Shown: positions 1 to 5,996, counted from the stretch's first letter. The stretch: 9,746 nucleotides of DNA from CAZAQS01 sp964486825 (GCA_964486825.1 CAZAQS010000181.1:1-9746), one strand, 5' to 3'. Program-made: numbers and translations. The notes: a model not told the origin generated them from the letters alone.

Positions 1-291
1 GAACTGGGAAATAAGAGCATTATCGCTTTGTGCCTTGCCGGTCTGGCTGGCATTATTCGCGAGAGGGGGAATCCCAGGCGGGCAACGCTGTTACTAGCGG
101 CTGCATCGTTTATCAATGAAACGATTGGCGCTAAATTGGATAAAGCAGACCGTGCCGAGTGGGACCGTATTCTCGCTGCCATCCATACGGAGCTTGATCA
201 AGTATCTTTTGCTAAGGTATGGGCCAAGGGGGGAAAAATGACAATCGAGCAGGCGATTTCCTACGCCTCGGAGATGTCAGCCAATGGGTGA
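1..291 (+). CDS. C-terminal fragment of a probable TPR/ATPase-type regulatory protein
   Basis: The frame is open from the first base of the window, so this is the last 96 residues of a gene that begins outside it. The visible part is alpha-helical and Ala/Leu-rich, with a helix pair of the kind seen in tetratricopeptide arrays (GNPRRATLLLAAASFINE, then a second helix around AEWDRILAAIHTEL). It ends with a motif like MTIEQAISYA. In my knowledge of the families, a tail of the form 'FxxxWxxGxxMTxEQAIxYA' is typical of the C-terminus of large signal-transduction ATPases with TPR repeats (LuxR/AfsR/SARP-like or adenylate-cyclase-like regulators), which are abundant in Chloroflexota and cyanobacteria. 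The N-terminal effector and ATPase domains are not visible, so the exact class is an inference. No terminator follows the TGA at 289-291. Confidence 0.55.
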   Translation, partial: ELGNKSIIALCLAGLAGIIRERGNPRRATLLLAAASFINETIGAKLDKADRAEWDRILAAIHTELDQVSFAKVWAKGGKMTIEQAISYASEMSANG

Positions 292-410
292 ATAATCCGT
301 ATTCTGTAAAAAATCAGCGTTTAGTAACCGACATTCAATCCCTGTTAGAATGAACAATCCTCTAATTGGAGTACAAAATCAGATGGATTGGTTGCTGGGA
401 TTAAACGCAA

Positions 411-620
411 AAACCTGCTGTTTAGCAGGTCTAGGGCAGCCGAGAGTCGGCTGAGAGGAGAAATTGCCCAGTTGTCACTGTCCTACGGGGTCAAGTGGGC
501 AATAAGTGAGCGCGACAGGAGTCGAGCGTACTGTGTTCGCCGAACCTGTAACCAAATGGCGGCTAAACAAAGAACGTTTTGGCTTAAAAGGACAGCCTCC
601 GGCTCGCTTGACTGCCGTAC
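411..620 (+). ncRNA. Candidate structured RNA, possibly OMEGA/HEARO-type
   Basis: The stretch between the first gene and the antitoxin is dense in inverted repeats. Stem 1: ACCTGCT (413-419) with AGCAGGT (424-430), 4-nt loop. Stem 2: CAGCCGA (437-443) with TCGGCTG (447-453), 3-nt loop. Stem 3: ATTGCCCA (463-470) with TGGGCAAT (496-503), 25-nt loop. Then CGAC (513-516) with GTCG (521-524), or alternatively ACAGG (515-519) with CCTGT (545-549); GTTCG (535-539) with CGAAC (541-545); AGCC (594-597) with GGCT (601-604). From memory, the order of a first CCTG..CAGG hairpin, a GACAGG...CCTGT element, a GGCTAA element (561-566) and a GCTTAAAAGG element (582-591) resembles the guide RNAs of IscB/IsrB elements (Rfam HEARO). 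That match is recall, not computed. No nuclease ORF follows. Bases 292-410 hold nothing I recognise; in an OMEGA RNA the guide would lie just upstream of stem 1. The boundaries are approximate. Confidence 0.4.
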
Positions 621-643
621 TAATATGCAGTATTATATACGGC
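608..643 (+). promoter_or_regulatory. Toxin-antitoxin promoter with palindromic operator
   Basis: A near-consensus sigma-70 type promoter is visible: -35 TTGACT at 608-613, a 17-bp spacer, and -10 TATTAT at 631-636. Overlaid on it is an inverted repeat with perfect outer arms GCCGTA (614-619) and TACGGC (638-643) and imperfect inner arms TAATA (621-625) and TATTA (631-635). A dyad spanning spacer and -10 is where an autorepressing ribbon-helix-helix antitoxin would be expected to bind. The start site would fall close to 643-645, giving a leader of only about 15 nt that is almost all ribosome binding site (AAGAAGGAG, 644-652). Confidence 0.7.
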
Positions 644-658
644 AAGAAGGAGATGCGA

Positions 659-895
659 ATGGACACAAAGCTGACCGTGCGAGTACCTCGCCGTCTATTG
701 GAAAATGCCAAGCGGTATGCCAGGGAGAACGATACAACCTTGACGGGGCTTATTTCTGCCTACCTGCAGCAAATCCCCCAGGAAGGTGGCGGGTTGGAGG
801 ATGCTCCTATCGTCCGCCGGCTATCCGGCTCCATATCTCCAAATGTTTCTGTAGAGGATTATAAAAAACATTTGGATGAGAAATATGGGAAATGA
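659..895 (+). CDS. Ribbon-helix-helix antitoxin (DUF6364-like)
   Basis: A 78-residue protein. Residues 2-10 (DTKLTVRVP) form the beta strand of a ribbon-helix-helix DNA-binding fold. The following helices run through ENAKRYARENDTTLTGLIS and AYLQQI to about residue 40, the arrangement of the DUF6364-like antitoxins that pair with PIN toxins. The C-terminal part (41-78, ending VEDYKKHLDEKYGK) is the likely toxin-binding tail. I chose the ATG at 659 because AGGAG at 648-652 lies 6 nt upstream; an in-frame ATG at 653 is too close to that site. The frame stays open further upstream, but that region is the promoter and the RNA-like stretch. The stop at 893-895 overlaps the toxin start. Expected role: it neutralises the downstream RNase and, with it, represses the operon at the palindrome at 614-643. 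Confidence 0.75.
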   Translation: MDTKLTVRVPRRLLENAKRYARENDTTLTGLISAYLQQIPQEGGGLEDAPIVRRLSGSISPNVSVEDYKKHLDEKYGK

Positions 896-1313
896 TAAAA
901 CCCAAGTTCTCTTCGACCTGAATATTATCTTGGATGTTCTTCAGGAGCGAGAGGAATTTTACGATTATTCGGCGCGCCTGTTAGCCATGGCTGAAACTGG
1001 CAGCATTCAGGGTTGGCTTGCAGCTCATTCTATAACGACTTTGTTTTACTTGATCGCGAAAGACCGCTCACCTGAACAGGCCCGTGTTACGCTAACCAGT
1101 CTGCTGCAATTCCTTAAGATTGCCCCCGTGGATCAAAATACCATTGAACAGGCTCTCAATTTGCCATATAGAGATTTTGAAGATGCGGTCCAGATGATGG
1201 CGGCGTTGCAGATTCGAGCGGATTATTTACTTACCCGGAACGTAAAGGACTACCAACCCGCCCCGCTGGATGTCATTCAACCCGTTGAACTGCTGACTAT
1301 TCTAAAACAATGA
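885..1313 (+). CDS. PIN-domain ribonuclease toxin
   Basis: A 142-residue protein that fits a single PIN domain (usual length 120-150). The first strand carries the acidic metal-binding residue in FDLNIILD. A serine-containing SITTLFYLI helix follows. Near the end are the acidic pair in DFEDAVQ and the strand LLTRNVKDY, whose Asp is the usual last active-site acid. Such proteins cleave RNA with Mg2+ or Mn2+ and are held inactive by the cognate antitoxin. I prefer the ATG at 885, with GGATGAG at 874-880 as ribosome binding site; an in-frame ATG at 876 would add three residues. The gene overlaps the antitoxin by 11 bases, so the two are one translationally coupled operon. No terminator is apparent after the stop. 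Confidence 0.8.
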   Translation: MGNDKTQVLFDLNIILDVLQEREEFYDYSARLLAMAETGSIQGWLAAHSITTLFYLIAKDRSPEQARVTLTSLLQFLKIAPVDQNTIEQALNLPYRDFEDAVQMMAALQIRADYLLTRNVKDYQPAPLDVIQPVELLTILKQ

Positions 1314-1332
1314 TTGTTCCGAGGATATTATT

Positions 1333-1461
1333 TTGTTGACTGCATCGCTCTACTGGCCAGACCCGCGGGGGAAAACGCCGGCTGCTGTATCGGGGAATTT
1401 TATGCTGCTGGGTGCATTGCTGTTAGCATTATTGGACGATATGGCGGCTAAACTGCCTTAA
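1333..1461 (+). pseudogene. Short reading frame, possible transporter-gene remnant
   Basis: The 250-base gap between the toxin and the response regulator holds one short open stretch (TTG start at 1333, stop at 1459-1461, 42 codons). Its second half, including MLLGALLLALLDDMAAKLP, looks like one hydrophobic helix followed by a charged end. It faintly recalls the 'LLGALLLLLADLLARTL' segment of FecCD-type iron-siderophore permeases. It lacks a clear ribosome binding site and could equally be chance. The rest of the gap (1314-1332 and 1462-1514) shows only an AT-rich run at 1500-1513. Confidence 0.2.
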
Positions 1462-1514
1462 GGGTCATGAAAGGCGTCAATCGCGAACACAATCTGTTCT
1501 AATAATATATATAA

Positions 1515-1548
1515 CCTTTAGATTTCCTTCAGGTTGCGATGGTATCAT
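1515..1548 (+). promoter_or_regulatory. Tandem 11-bp response-regulator site before the two-component operon
   Basis: Two head-to-tail 11-mers, CCTTTAGATTT (1515-1525) and CCTTCAGGTTG (1526-1536), match at 8 of 11 positions. A -10-like TATCAT follows at 1543-1548. Eleven-base tandem half-sites in the -35 region are the classic architecture for OmpR/PhoB-family regulators. The same arrangement occurs at 3629-3661 before the export operon with identical spacing from the second half-site to the -10-like hexamer. If TATCAT is used, the leader would be very short (about 12 nt). An alternative -10 in the AT-rich run at 1503-1513 would place the site downstream of that promoter and imply repression. 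Confidence 0.6.
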
Positions 1549-1566
1549 TCCCTTGGAGATTGCTTT

Positions 1567-2229
1567 ATGGATATTCAAGTTTTAGTTGTTGAGGACGATG
1601 AACATATTCGAAATACCGTCAAAACCTTTTTAGTGAATTCAGGCTATTCTGTAGATGCCTCCTCTGATGGAGATGAAGCATTGGAGCTATTCTATGACAG
1701 AAGACATCACCTTGTCATCCTCGACATCCTGCTTCCTGGAATGGATGGATTGGAGTTATTGAAGGAAATCCGCCGGCTTTCCGATGTCCCTGTATTGATG
1801 ATGACCGCTTTAGGTGATGACGTTTATCAATTAAGCGCATTTACCAAGGAAGCCGATGATTATGTAACCAAGCCTTTTTCCATGCAAATCCTGTTGAAAC
1901 GTGTAGCGGCGTTGCTGCGGCGAAGTGGAGTATTGAAGAAAGAAATCTATGCGGGCAAGCTTACCCTGTATCCAGAATCCTACAAAGCCGATTATGACGG
2001 CACGGACCTCCACTTAACCCCGCGAGAGTTCGAAATTTTGCTGCTTCTGACACAAAACAAAGGCAGAGTGGTTTCCCATGAAACCTTGATTACCAGGATA
2101 TGGGGCTATGATTTTATCGGCAATGAGGGGATCGTACATTCCAATATAAAGAACATACGCAAGAAGCTCCCCAATCATATGATCAAGACTGTCAAAGGAA
2201 TCGGTTACCGGTTGGAGAATGAAGCATGA
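1567..2229 (+). CDS. OmpR-family response regulator
   Basis: A 220-residue two-domain regulator. The receiver domain (about residues 3-118) has the acidic pocket E9-D10-D11, the phospho-accepting D53 in VILDILLPGMDG, T80 in VLMMTAL, and K102 in DDYVTKPF, so all catalytic residues are present. The usual Gly before the ADDYVTKPF motif is replaced (KEADDY), a small deviation. The C-terminal winged helix (about 124-218) is the Trans_reg_C type, with LTPREFEILLLL, the recognition-helix region GNEGIVHSNIKNIRKKL, and the closing hairpin VKGIGYRL. The ATG at 1567 is chosen because GGAG at 1555-1558 sits 8 nt upstream; an in-frame ATG at 1534 lies inside the tandem operator. The stop overlaps the kinase start by ATGA. 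Likely targets are its own promoter and the export operon, since both carry the same tandem 11-bp element. Confidence 0.93.
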   Translation: MDIQVLVVEDDEHIRNTVKTFLVNSGYSVDASSDGDEALELFYDRRHHLVILDILLPGMDGLELLKEIRRLSDVPVLMMTALGDDVYQLSAFTKEADDYVTKPFSMQILLKRVAALLRRSGVLKKEIYAGKLTLYPESYKADYDGTDLHLTPREFEILLLLTQNKGRVVSHETLITRIWGYDFIGNEGIVHSNIKNIRKKLPNHMIKTVKGIGYRLENEA

Positions 2230-3569
2230 GGATAAAGGGACTCGGGATTTTCGGGAAAGTGTTCATCTATACTTTGCTTTTTCTCACCCTGGCTATCGGT
2301 ATTACTGCCGGCATATTTTCCCGGCAATTTTTGACCGCGTACGAGATAGGCCGCCGGCAGCAGCTGGCAGACAGCATGAGGCCTTTGGTCAGCCAGCTTC
2401 AAGGGAGATCGCGGGAAGAAATGATCGAGCTGGCCCGGTTGTTTTCAGAGCGAAACCCGGCCTACCAATTTCATATCGTTACCACGGATGGGGAAACCAT
2501 CTATAGTACGAGGAATCAAGACGACAACTTCCAGGGTTCTCGCATGTTCGGTCTGGCGGTCGATCAAAACACCGTCCTGAGCATGCGCATCAGGATCATG
2601 GATACCAGTATCTACGAAGAGCTGGTCTACCGGACAGCAGCCACGTTAATCCTGCTGTTCATTTCGGGCACTGTTGGAGCAGCTTTTTTCGCCCAAAGGA
2701 TGACGGAGCCCATCAAAAAGCTGGCTGCCGATACGAAGAAAATGTCCAACCTGGAACCTGTGCCCGCGCCATTGATCCGCCCGGATGAAGTGGGCCAATT
2801 GACGGGCGATGTCCATGACATGTACGCAAAATTGAAACGAACCATTTCCAACCTGGAGGCTGAGATCGAACGGGAAAGGGAGATGGAAGAAAACCAGCGC
2901 TATTTCTTTTCGGCAGCTTCCCATGAATTGAAAACACCGATTGCCTCAGCCAGCGCTTTGCTGGAGGGAATGCTGGAGAATATTGGGGACTATCAAGACC
3001 ATCCCAAATATCTGCGGGAATGCTTGAAGATGATGACGGCCCAAAGCAACCTCATTTCGGAAATACTCGAAATCGTCCGTTTGAGGGACGACAAAATCAG
3101 GCCTGATCCGGAAGCTCTGCATTTACAGTCTGTCGTTGAATCCGTTTTGCCGGGCCTTCAAATATTGGCTGATGCAAAGGGACAAACCATCACGGTGGAC
3201 ATTTCGGATAAGCTACAATGCGAGCTGGATCGAAAAATGTTCGCACGTGTCCTATCAAATGTCATCACCAACGCCATCCAAAATACACCGGAGGGGGAAC
3301 GCATCGAAATATGGAGCGAAAAGTATGATCATAAAACGGTCAGGCTTTGTATACTAAATACCAACACACATATCGATGAGCAGCATATGTCCAAATTATT
3401 CGAACCTTTTTACCGCCTTGACAAGGCTCGCAGCAAAGCTGAAGGACACAGCGGATTGGGGTTGACGATTGTCAAAAATACGTTGGACCGTATGGGTGTT
3501 GCCTTTGCGCTGGAAAACACGCAGAGCGGGGTATTATTTTGGATGGCTTTGCCCATTGTAGAGAGCTAA
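2226..3569 (+). CDS. Membrane sensor histidine kinase
   Basis: A 447-residue kinase starting inside the ATGA overlap with the regulator gene. Transmembrane helix 1 spans about residues 11-31. A short extracytoplasmic sensor region covers 32-134 and transmembrane helix 2 covers about 135-156. A HAMP linker (157-212, containing MTEPIKKLA) and a charged coiled-coil stretch (EAEIEREREMEENQRYFF) follow. The dimerisation/phosphoacceptor motif FFSAASHELKTPIA places the phosphorylated His at 233. The ATPase domain has the N box (NVITNAIQNTP, about 345-355), the F box (LFEPFYRLDK) and the G2 box (HSGLGLTIVKN). The G1 box is degenerate: NTNTHIDEQ stands where an (D/N)xGxxI pattern is usual. The sensor region has no recognisable domain, so the stimulus is unknown. 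The adjacent exporter suggests it senses cell-envelope stress or a toxic compound. Confidence 0.92.
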   Translation: MRIKGLGIFGKVFIYTLLFLTLAIGITAGIFSRQFLTAYEIGRRQQLADSMRPLVSQLQGRSREEMIELARLFSERNPAYQFHIVTTDGETIYSTRNQDDNFQGSRMFGLAVDQNTVLSMRIRIMDTSIYEELVYRTAATLILLFISGTVGAAFFAQRMTEPIKKLAADTKKMSNLEPVPAPLIRPDEVGQLTGDVHDMYAKLKRTISNLEAEIEREREMEENQRYFFSAASHELKTPIASASALLEGMLENIGDYQDHPKYLRECLKMMTAQSNLISEILEIVRLRDDKIRPDPEALHLQSVVESVLPGLQILADAKGQTITVDISDKLQCELDRKMFARVLSNVITNAIQNTPEGERIEIWSEKYDHKTVRLCILNTNTHIDEQHMSKLFEPFYRLDKARSKAEGHSGLGLTIVKNTLDRMGVAFALENTQSGVLFWMALPIVES

Positions 3570-3591
3570 ACGCGAATAATTGTCTCAATTT

Positions 3592-3619
3592 AAAACGGCA
3601 GGAAAACCTGCCGTTTTTT
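3592..3619 (+). terminator. Rho-independent terminator of the two-component operon
   Basis: A perfect 11-bp stem, AAAACGGCAGG (3592-3602) with CCTGCCGTTTT (3607-3617), has an AAAA tetraloop and ends in a T run (3614-3619). It lies 22 bases after the kinase stop and separates the two-component operon from the export operon. The A run on the left arm means it could also act on the opposite strand, though no gene converges here. Confidence 0.9.
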
Positions 3620-3628
3620 CTTACCTCT

Positions 3629-3661
3629 CTTTAGATTAGCTTCAGATACATATGCTATTCT
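3629..3661 (+). promoter_or_regulatory. Tandem 11-bp response-regulator site and promoter of the export operon
   Basis: Two 11-mers, CTTTAGATTAG (3629-3639) and CTTCAGATACA (3640-3650), repeat head to tail (7 of 11 identical). They are followed by TATGCT (3651-3656) and TATTCT (3656-3661) as -10 candidates. Aligned to 1515-1552, the 38-base region matches at 25 positions by hand count. The TATTCT hexamer begins 16 bases after the start of the second half-site, exactly as TATCAT does in the other copy. No good -35 hexamer is present, consistent with activator dependence. A further CTTCAG half-site occurs at 3682-3687 in the leader. Confidence 0.65.
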
Positions 3662-3723
3662 TATCAGTGTTTGGTAAAGATCTTCAGAATGAATGTGAAA
3701 AAACCTGAAAAGGAGCGTGAGAA

Positions 3724-4377
3724 ATGAAACATCGATTACAAAGCATGCTTGGGACAAAGCCCGGGATGAAAAGCCCATCCAGATGGGTTACGCAGCTCGG
3801 GCTGCTGCTTGCGCTATCCGCCTTGGCGCTGACCGCCTGCTCCCAGGCGGCGGGCGCTGATATCCCCACCGCAAGCGGTAACCAGGGAACCGCACCGGCG
3901 GAGGCGACGCAGGCGAGCGCAAACGAGGGAACTGCGGCGGACAGCAATCCTGCGCCAACGCCGGTGGACGAGGCGGACGCGGCCCTGGTTTACGCCCAGT
4001 GCGTCCGGGACAACGGTTATCCTGAATTCCCTGACCCAATCCCGGGTCGAGGGATCATGTTGAGACGAGACCAGGGGATGAGCTTTAACGATCCCAGAAT
4101 GTTGGCGGCCATGGAGGCCTGCCAGGACCTGCGCCCAGCCGGGATGGCCGGAGGCAGCGCCGGGGATCCGGAGGAAACCATGGAGATGCAGCTCGAGTTT
4201 GCCCAGTGCATGAGGGACAATGGCGTGACTGAATTTCCTGACCCCAGCCCTGGCGGTGGCGGAATGATAATAGGATCCGAAGCAGGGATTAACCCGTTTT
4301 CCCCGACGTTCCTGGCTGCAGCCCAGATCTGTATGGCTGACTTCCAAGGAGGGATGATGTTTGGAGGCAACAGATGA
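3724..4377 (+). CDS. Lipoprotein with duplicated Cys...FPDP...Cys module
   Basis: A 217-residue exported protein. A basic N-terminus is followed by a hydrophobic segment (about 23-37) and the lipobox LTAC with the lipidated Cys at 39. Next comes a low-complexity Ala/Thr/Pro/Glu linker (40-85). The rest is an internal duplication: residues 89-137 begin with AQCVRDNGYPEFPDP, and residues 158-207 begin with AQCMRDNGVTEFPDP. Each unit has one Cys in the motif and a second Cys about 40 residues later (C93/C133 and C162/C203). I know this motif from uncharacterised lipoproteins of Actinomycetota and Chloroflexota, often beside peptidoglycan-binding adaptors and MacB-like transporters; no function is established that I know of. 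AAAAGGAG at 3707-3714 supports the ATG at 3724. The stop overlaps the next gene by ATGA. It may be an accessory or substrate-binding part of the exporter. Confidence 0.8.
   Translation: MKHRLQSMLGTKPGMKSPSRWVTQLGLLLALSALALTACSQAAGADIPTASGNQGTAPAEATQASANEGTAADSNPAPTPVDEADAALVYAQCVRDNGYPEFPDPIPGRGIMLRRDQGMSFNDPRMLAAMEACQDLRPAGMAGGSAGDPEETMEMQLEFAQCMRDNGVTEFPDPSPGGGGMIIGSEAGINPFSPTFLAAAQICMADFQGGMMFGGNR
3988..4344 (+). repeat. Internal duplication inside the lipoprotein gene
   Basis: Two coding repeats, 3988-4134 and 4195-4344, encode the Cys...FPDP...Cys units of 49 and 50 residues. The central part is the best conserved: QC(V/M)RDNG, EFPDP, a Gly-rich loop, then a helix ending in AxxxC. The units have diverged at the DNA level, so the duplication is not recent. 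Confidence 0.75.
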
Positions 4378-5996
4378 TAAAAGTAGCAAAGGACAAGCTA
4401 CTCGTCGCCTGCTCCGCGCTGGTCATGCTCGCCGGGGTGGTTGCCGGCTGCATCCCGGCTGCAGCGCAACCGGCAACCAACTCCCTGCCTCCCGCCACCG
4501 TCCAGGTAGTACAGACTACGTTGGTGGAAACCAGGACGGTGACGGGCGAGCTGGGCTACGGCGATCCGGCTCCGCTGCGCGCTGCCGGTACAGGCAATCC
4601 CGCGGGCGGTACCCCCACGAGTGGGACAATTACCTGGATCGCTCCGGCCGGATCGACTGTGGAGAGAAGTGAAACCCTGTTCAAGGTCGATGAGCAAGCG
4701 GTGGTCTCGCTGTATGGAGAGGTGCCGATGTACCGGACGCTGGAGGAAGGCGCGCAGGGGGCTGACGTGCTACAGCTCGAGCAGAACCTGACCGAGCTGG
4801 GCTACACTGGGTACACCTACGTGAACATCGACGTACTGTCCAACGACCGGGGGTCGGGCTTGCAAGTCAGCTCGGTCACCGATCCCACCAACGGGACAGT
4901 GGTGATCAACGACGATGACACCATCACCTACACGCCAAACCCGGGTTTTGCAGGAGTGGACTCTTTCAGCTATACCACTACCGACTCCAACGACTTGAGC
5001 GACTCGTCCGTTGTGACAGTGGTGGTCCTGCCGGTGTCGTCGCCCGCCTCACCGAATGGGCCGGCAGCCAGCCCCGACGTGGCAATCAGCTCCCAGGACC
5101 AGCGCGTGACCGTGGAGGTGCTGGACAACGACCAGGGCGAAGACCTGCAGGTTACCGATGTCGACAACCCCGGCCACGGCAAAGCGGTGATCAACGGCGA
5201 GAACACCATCACTTACACGCCGGCGCCGGGCTTCACTGGAGTAGATACCTTCAGCTACACGGTGACAGATGGCGGCGGCCGGAGCGCCTCGGCTCAAGTG
5301 ACTGTGGTCGTGAGCCCTGCAGCGCTCCCCCCGCTGGCAAGTGGGCCGGCGGCTAACCCAGACGTGGCGACTACCCTTCAGGATACGCCGGACGGCATCT
5401 TCACCCCGGCGACGGCGGAGGCGGTAAGGGTCTGGCAGGCTGACAGCGGCCTCCCTGTAACCGGGATCATCGATCCCGGCCAGGTAGTGTTCATGCCGGG
5501 CGCCGTACGCATCGCCGAGCACACAGCTCGCCCTGGCGACGCGGTTGGGGGCAACCCCGTGCTCACCTACACCGGCCTAGACAGGATCGTCACCGTCCCG
5601 CTCAGGGTAGCCGACTTGGTCCTGGCAGCCGAGGCGCGCGAAGTTACCGTCACGCTTCCCGGTGGGGAATCCGTCGTTGGAGAGATCTCACAGGTTGGCG
5701 CGGTAGTCAATAACGGCGCAGTAGAGGTGAGCGTGACCATCGCCGACCAGGAGGCGCTCGGCTCATTGGTTGCCGCTCCTGTAGATGTGGATTTTGTAAG
5801 CCAGGAACGCGCAGATGTGCTGGCAGTGCCGGTTTCCGCGCTGCTGGCCCTGGCTGAAGGCGGCTACGGGGTGGAGATCGTCGACGGCGACAACACTTAT
5901 ATCGTCCCAGTCAGGACTGGGATGTTCGCCGGAGGCCAGGTCGAGGTCAGCGGAGATGGCATCGCGGAAGGCGTAACGGTGGGAGTGGCGAGATGA
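4374..5996 (+). CDS. Efflux adaptor with peptidoglycan-binding domain split by two Ig-like repeats
   Basis: A 540-residue membrane-anchored protein. A hydrophobic signal ends in VAGC (possible lipidated Cys at 26). Residues 45-115 resemble the first half of a lipoyl/barrel-sandwich hybrid of MacA/RND-type adaptors (TVTGELGYGDP, GTITWIAPAG, VERSETLFKVDEQAV). A peptidoglycan-binding domain starts at about 117 (MYRTLEEGAQGADVLQLEQ, ELGYTGYT). It breaks off at residue 148 and resumes at about 339 with PDGIFTPATAEAVRVWQ and GLPVTG. Between them lie two cadherin/Ig-like repeats of 95 residues (150-244, 245-339). The C-terminal part (375-540) is the adaptor's beta-barrel and membrane-proximal region, with VTVTLPGG, DVLAVPVSALLALAEGGYGVE and VRTGMFAGGQVEVSGDGI. 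It overlaps both neighbours by ATGA. It probably couples the MacB-like transporter to the cell wall. Confidence 0.85.
   Translation: MIKVAKDKLLVACSALVMLAGVVAGCIPAAAQPATNSLPPATVQVVQTTLVETRTVTGELGYGDPAPLRAAGTGNPAGGTPTSGTITWIAPAGSTVERSETLFKVDEQAVVSLYGEVPMYRTLEEGAQGADVLQLEQNLTELGYTGYTYVNIDVLSNDRGSGLQVSSVTDPTNGTVVINDDDTITYTPNPGFAGVDSFSYTTTDSNDLSDSSVVTVVVLPVSSPASPNGPAASPDVAISSQDQRVTVEVLDNDQGEDLQVTDVDNPGHGKAVINGENTITYTPAPGFTGVDTFSYTVTDGGGRSASAQVTVVVSPAALPPLASGPAANPDVATTLQDTPDGIFTPATAEAVRVWQADSGLPVTGIIDPGQVVFMPGAVRIAEHTARPGDAVGGNPVLTYTGLDRIVTVPLRVADLVLAAEAREVTVTLPGGESVVGEISQVGAVVNNGAVEVSVTIADQEALGSLVAAPVDVDFVSQERADVLAVPVSALLALAEGGYGVEIVDGDNTYIVPVRTGMFAGGQVEVSGDGIAEGVTVGVAR
4821..5390 (+). repeat. Two tandem 95-residue cadherin/Ig-like repeats inserted in the adaptor
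   Basis: Unit 1 (4821-5105) and unit 2 (5106-5390) are each exactly 285 bases and align without a gap. By hand count 52 of 95 residues are identical. Hallmarks of the tandem-95 (Big_9/Cadherin_5-like) family are VLxND, an NG turn, TITYTPxPGFxGVDxFSYTxTD, VTVVV, and AAxPDVA. The units are permuted relative to the usual domain: the block opens with the VxVLxND strand and closes with the PDVATTLQDTP strand that would normally come before it. Confidence 0.85.

Noticed and set aside
535..545. GTTCGCCGAAC as a terminator
   Set aside because: The loop would be a single base and there is no T run after it.
440..565. TPP riboswitch, suggested by CTGAGAG at 451-457 and GAACCTG at 542-548
   Set aside because: The remaining conserved TPP elements (the CTGATCTGG-type second sensor arm) are absent, the spacing is wrong, and no thiamin gene follows.
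592..605. Cyclic-di-GMP riboswitch, suggested by AGCCTCCGGCT
   Set aside because: Only a 4-bp hairpin is present and the conserved GEMM core (CACGCACAGGGCAAACC-like) is missing.
506..658. N-terminal extension of the antitoxin from an ATG at 506
   Set aside because: It would run through the hairpins, the promoter and the ribosome binding site. The ribbon-helix-helix fold starts at the ATG at 659 with a well-placed AGGAG.
388..864. Plus-strand 158-codon frame overlapping the antitoxin
   Set aside because: Low-complexity, Cys/Arg-rich translation with no family resemblance; it is an alternate-frame shadow over the RNA-like region and the antitoxin gene.
3814..4389. Minus-strand 191-codon frame opposite the lipoprotein gene
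   Set aside because: Antisense shadow in GC-rich coding DNA with an Arg/His/Gly-rich composition. The plus strand has a signal peptide, lipobox, repeats and a coupled operon.
4821..5390. A mobile element or intein interrupting the adaptor gene
   Set aside because: The insert has no splice-site residues, endonuclease motif, transposase or terminal inverted repeats. It is fully explained by two in-frame Ig-like repeats.
5049..5522. Minus-strand 157-codon frame opposite the adaptor
   Set aside because: It lies antisense to clear tandem-95 repeats and has no recognisable motif or ribosome binding site.
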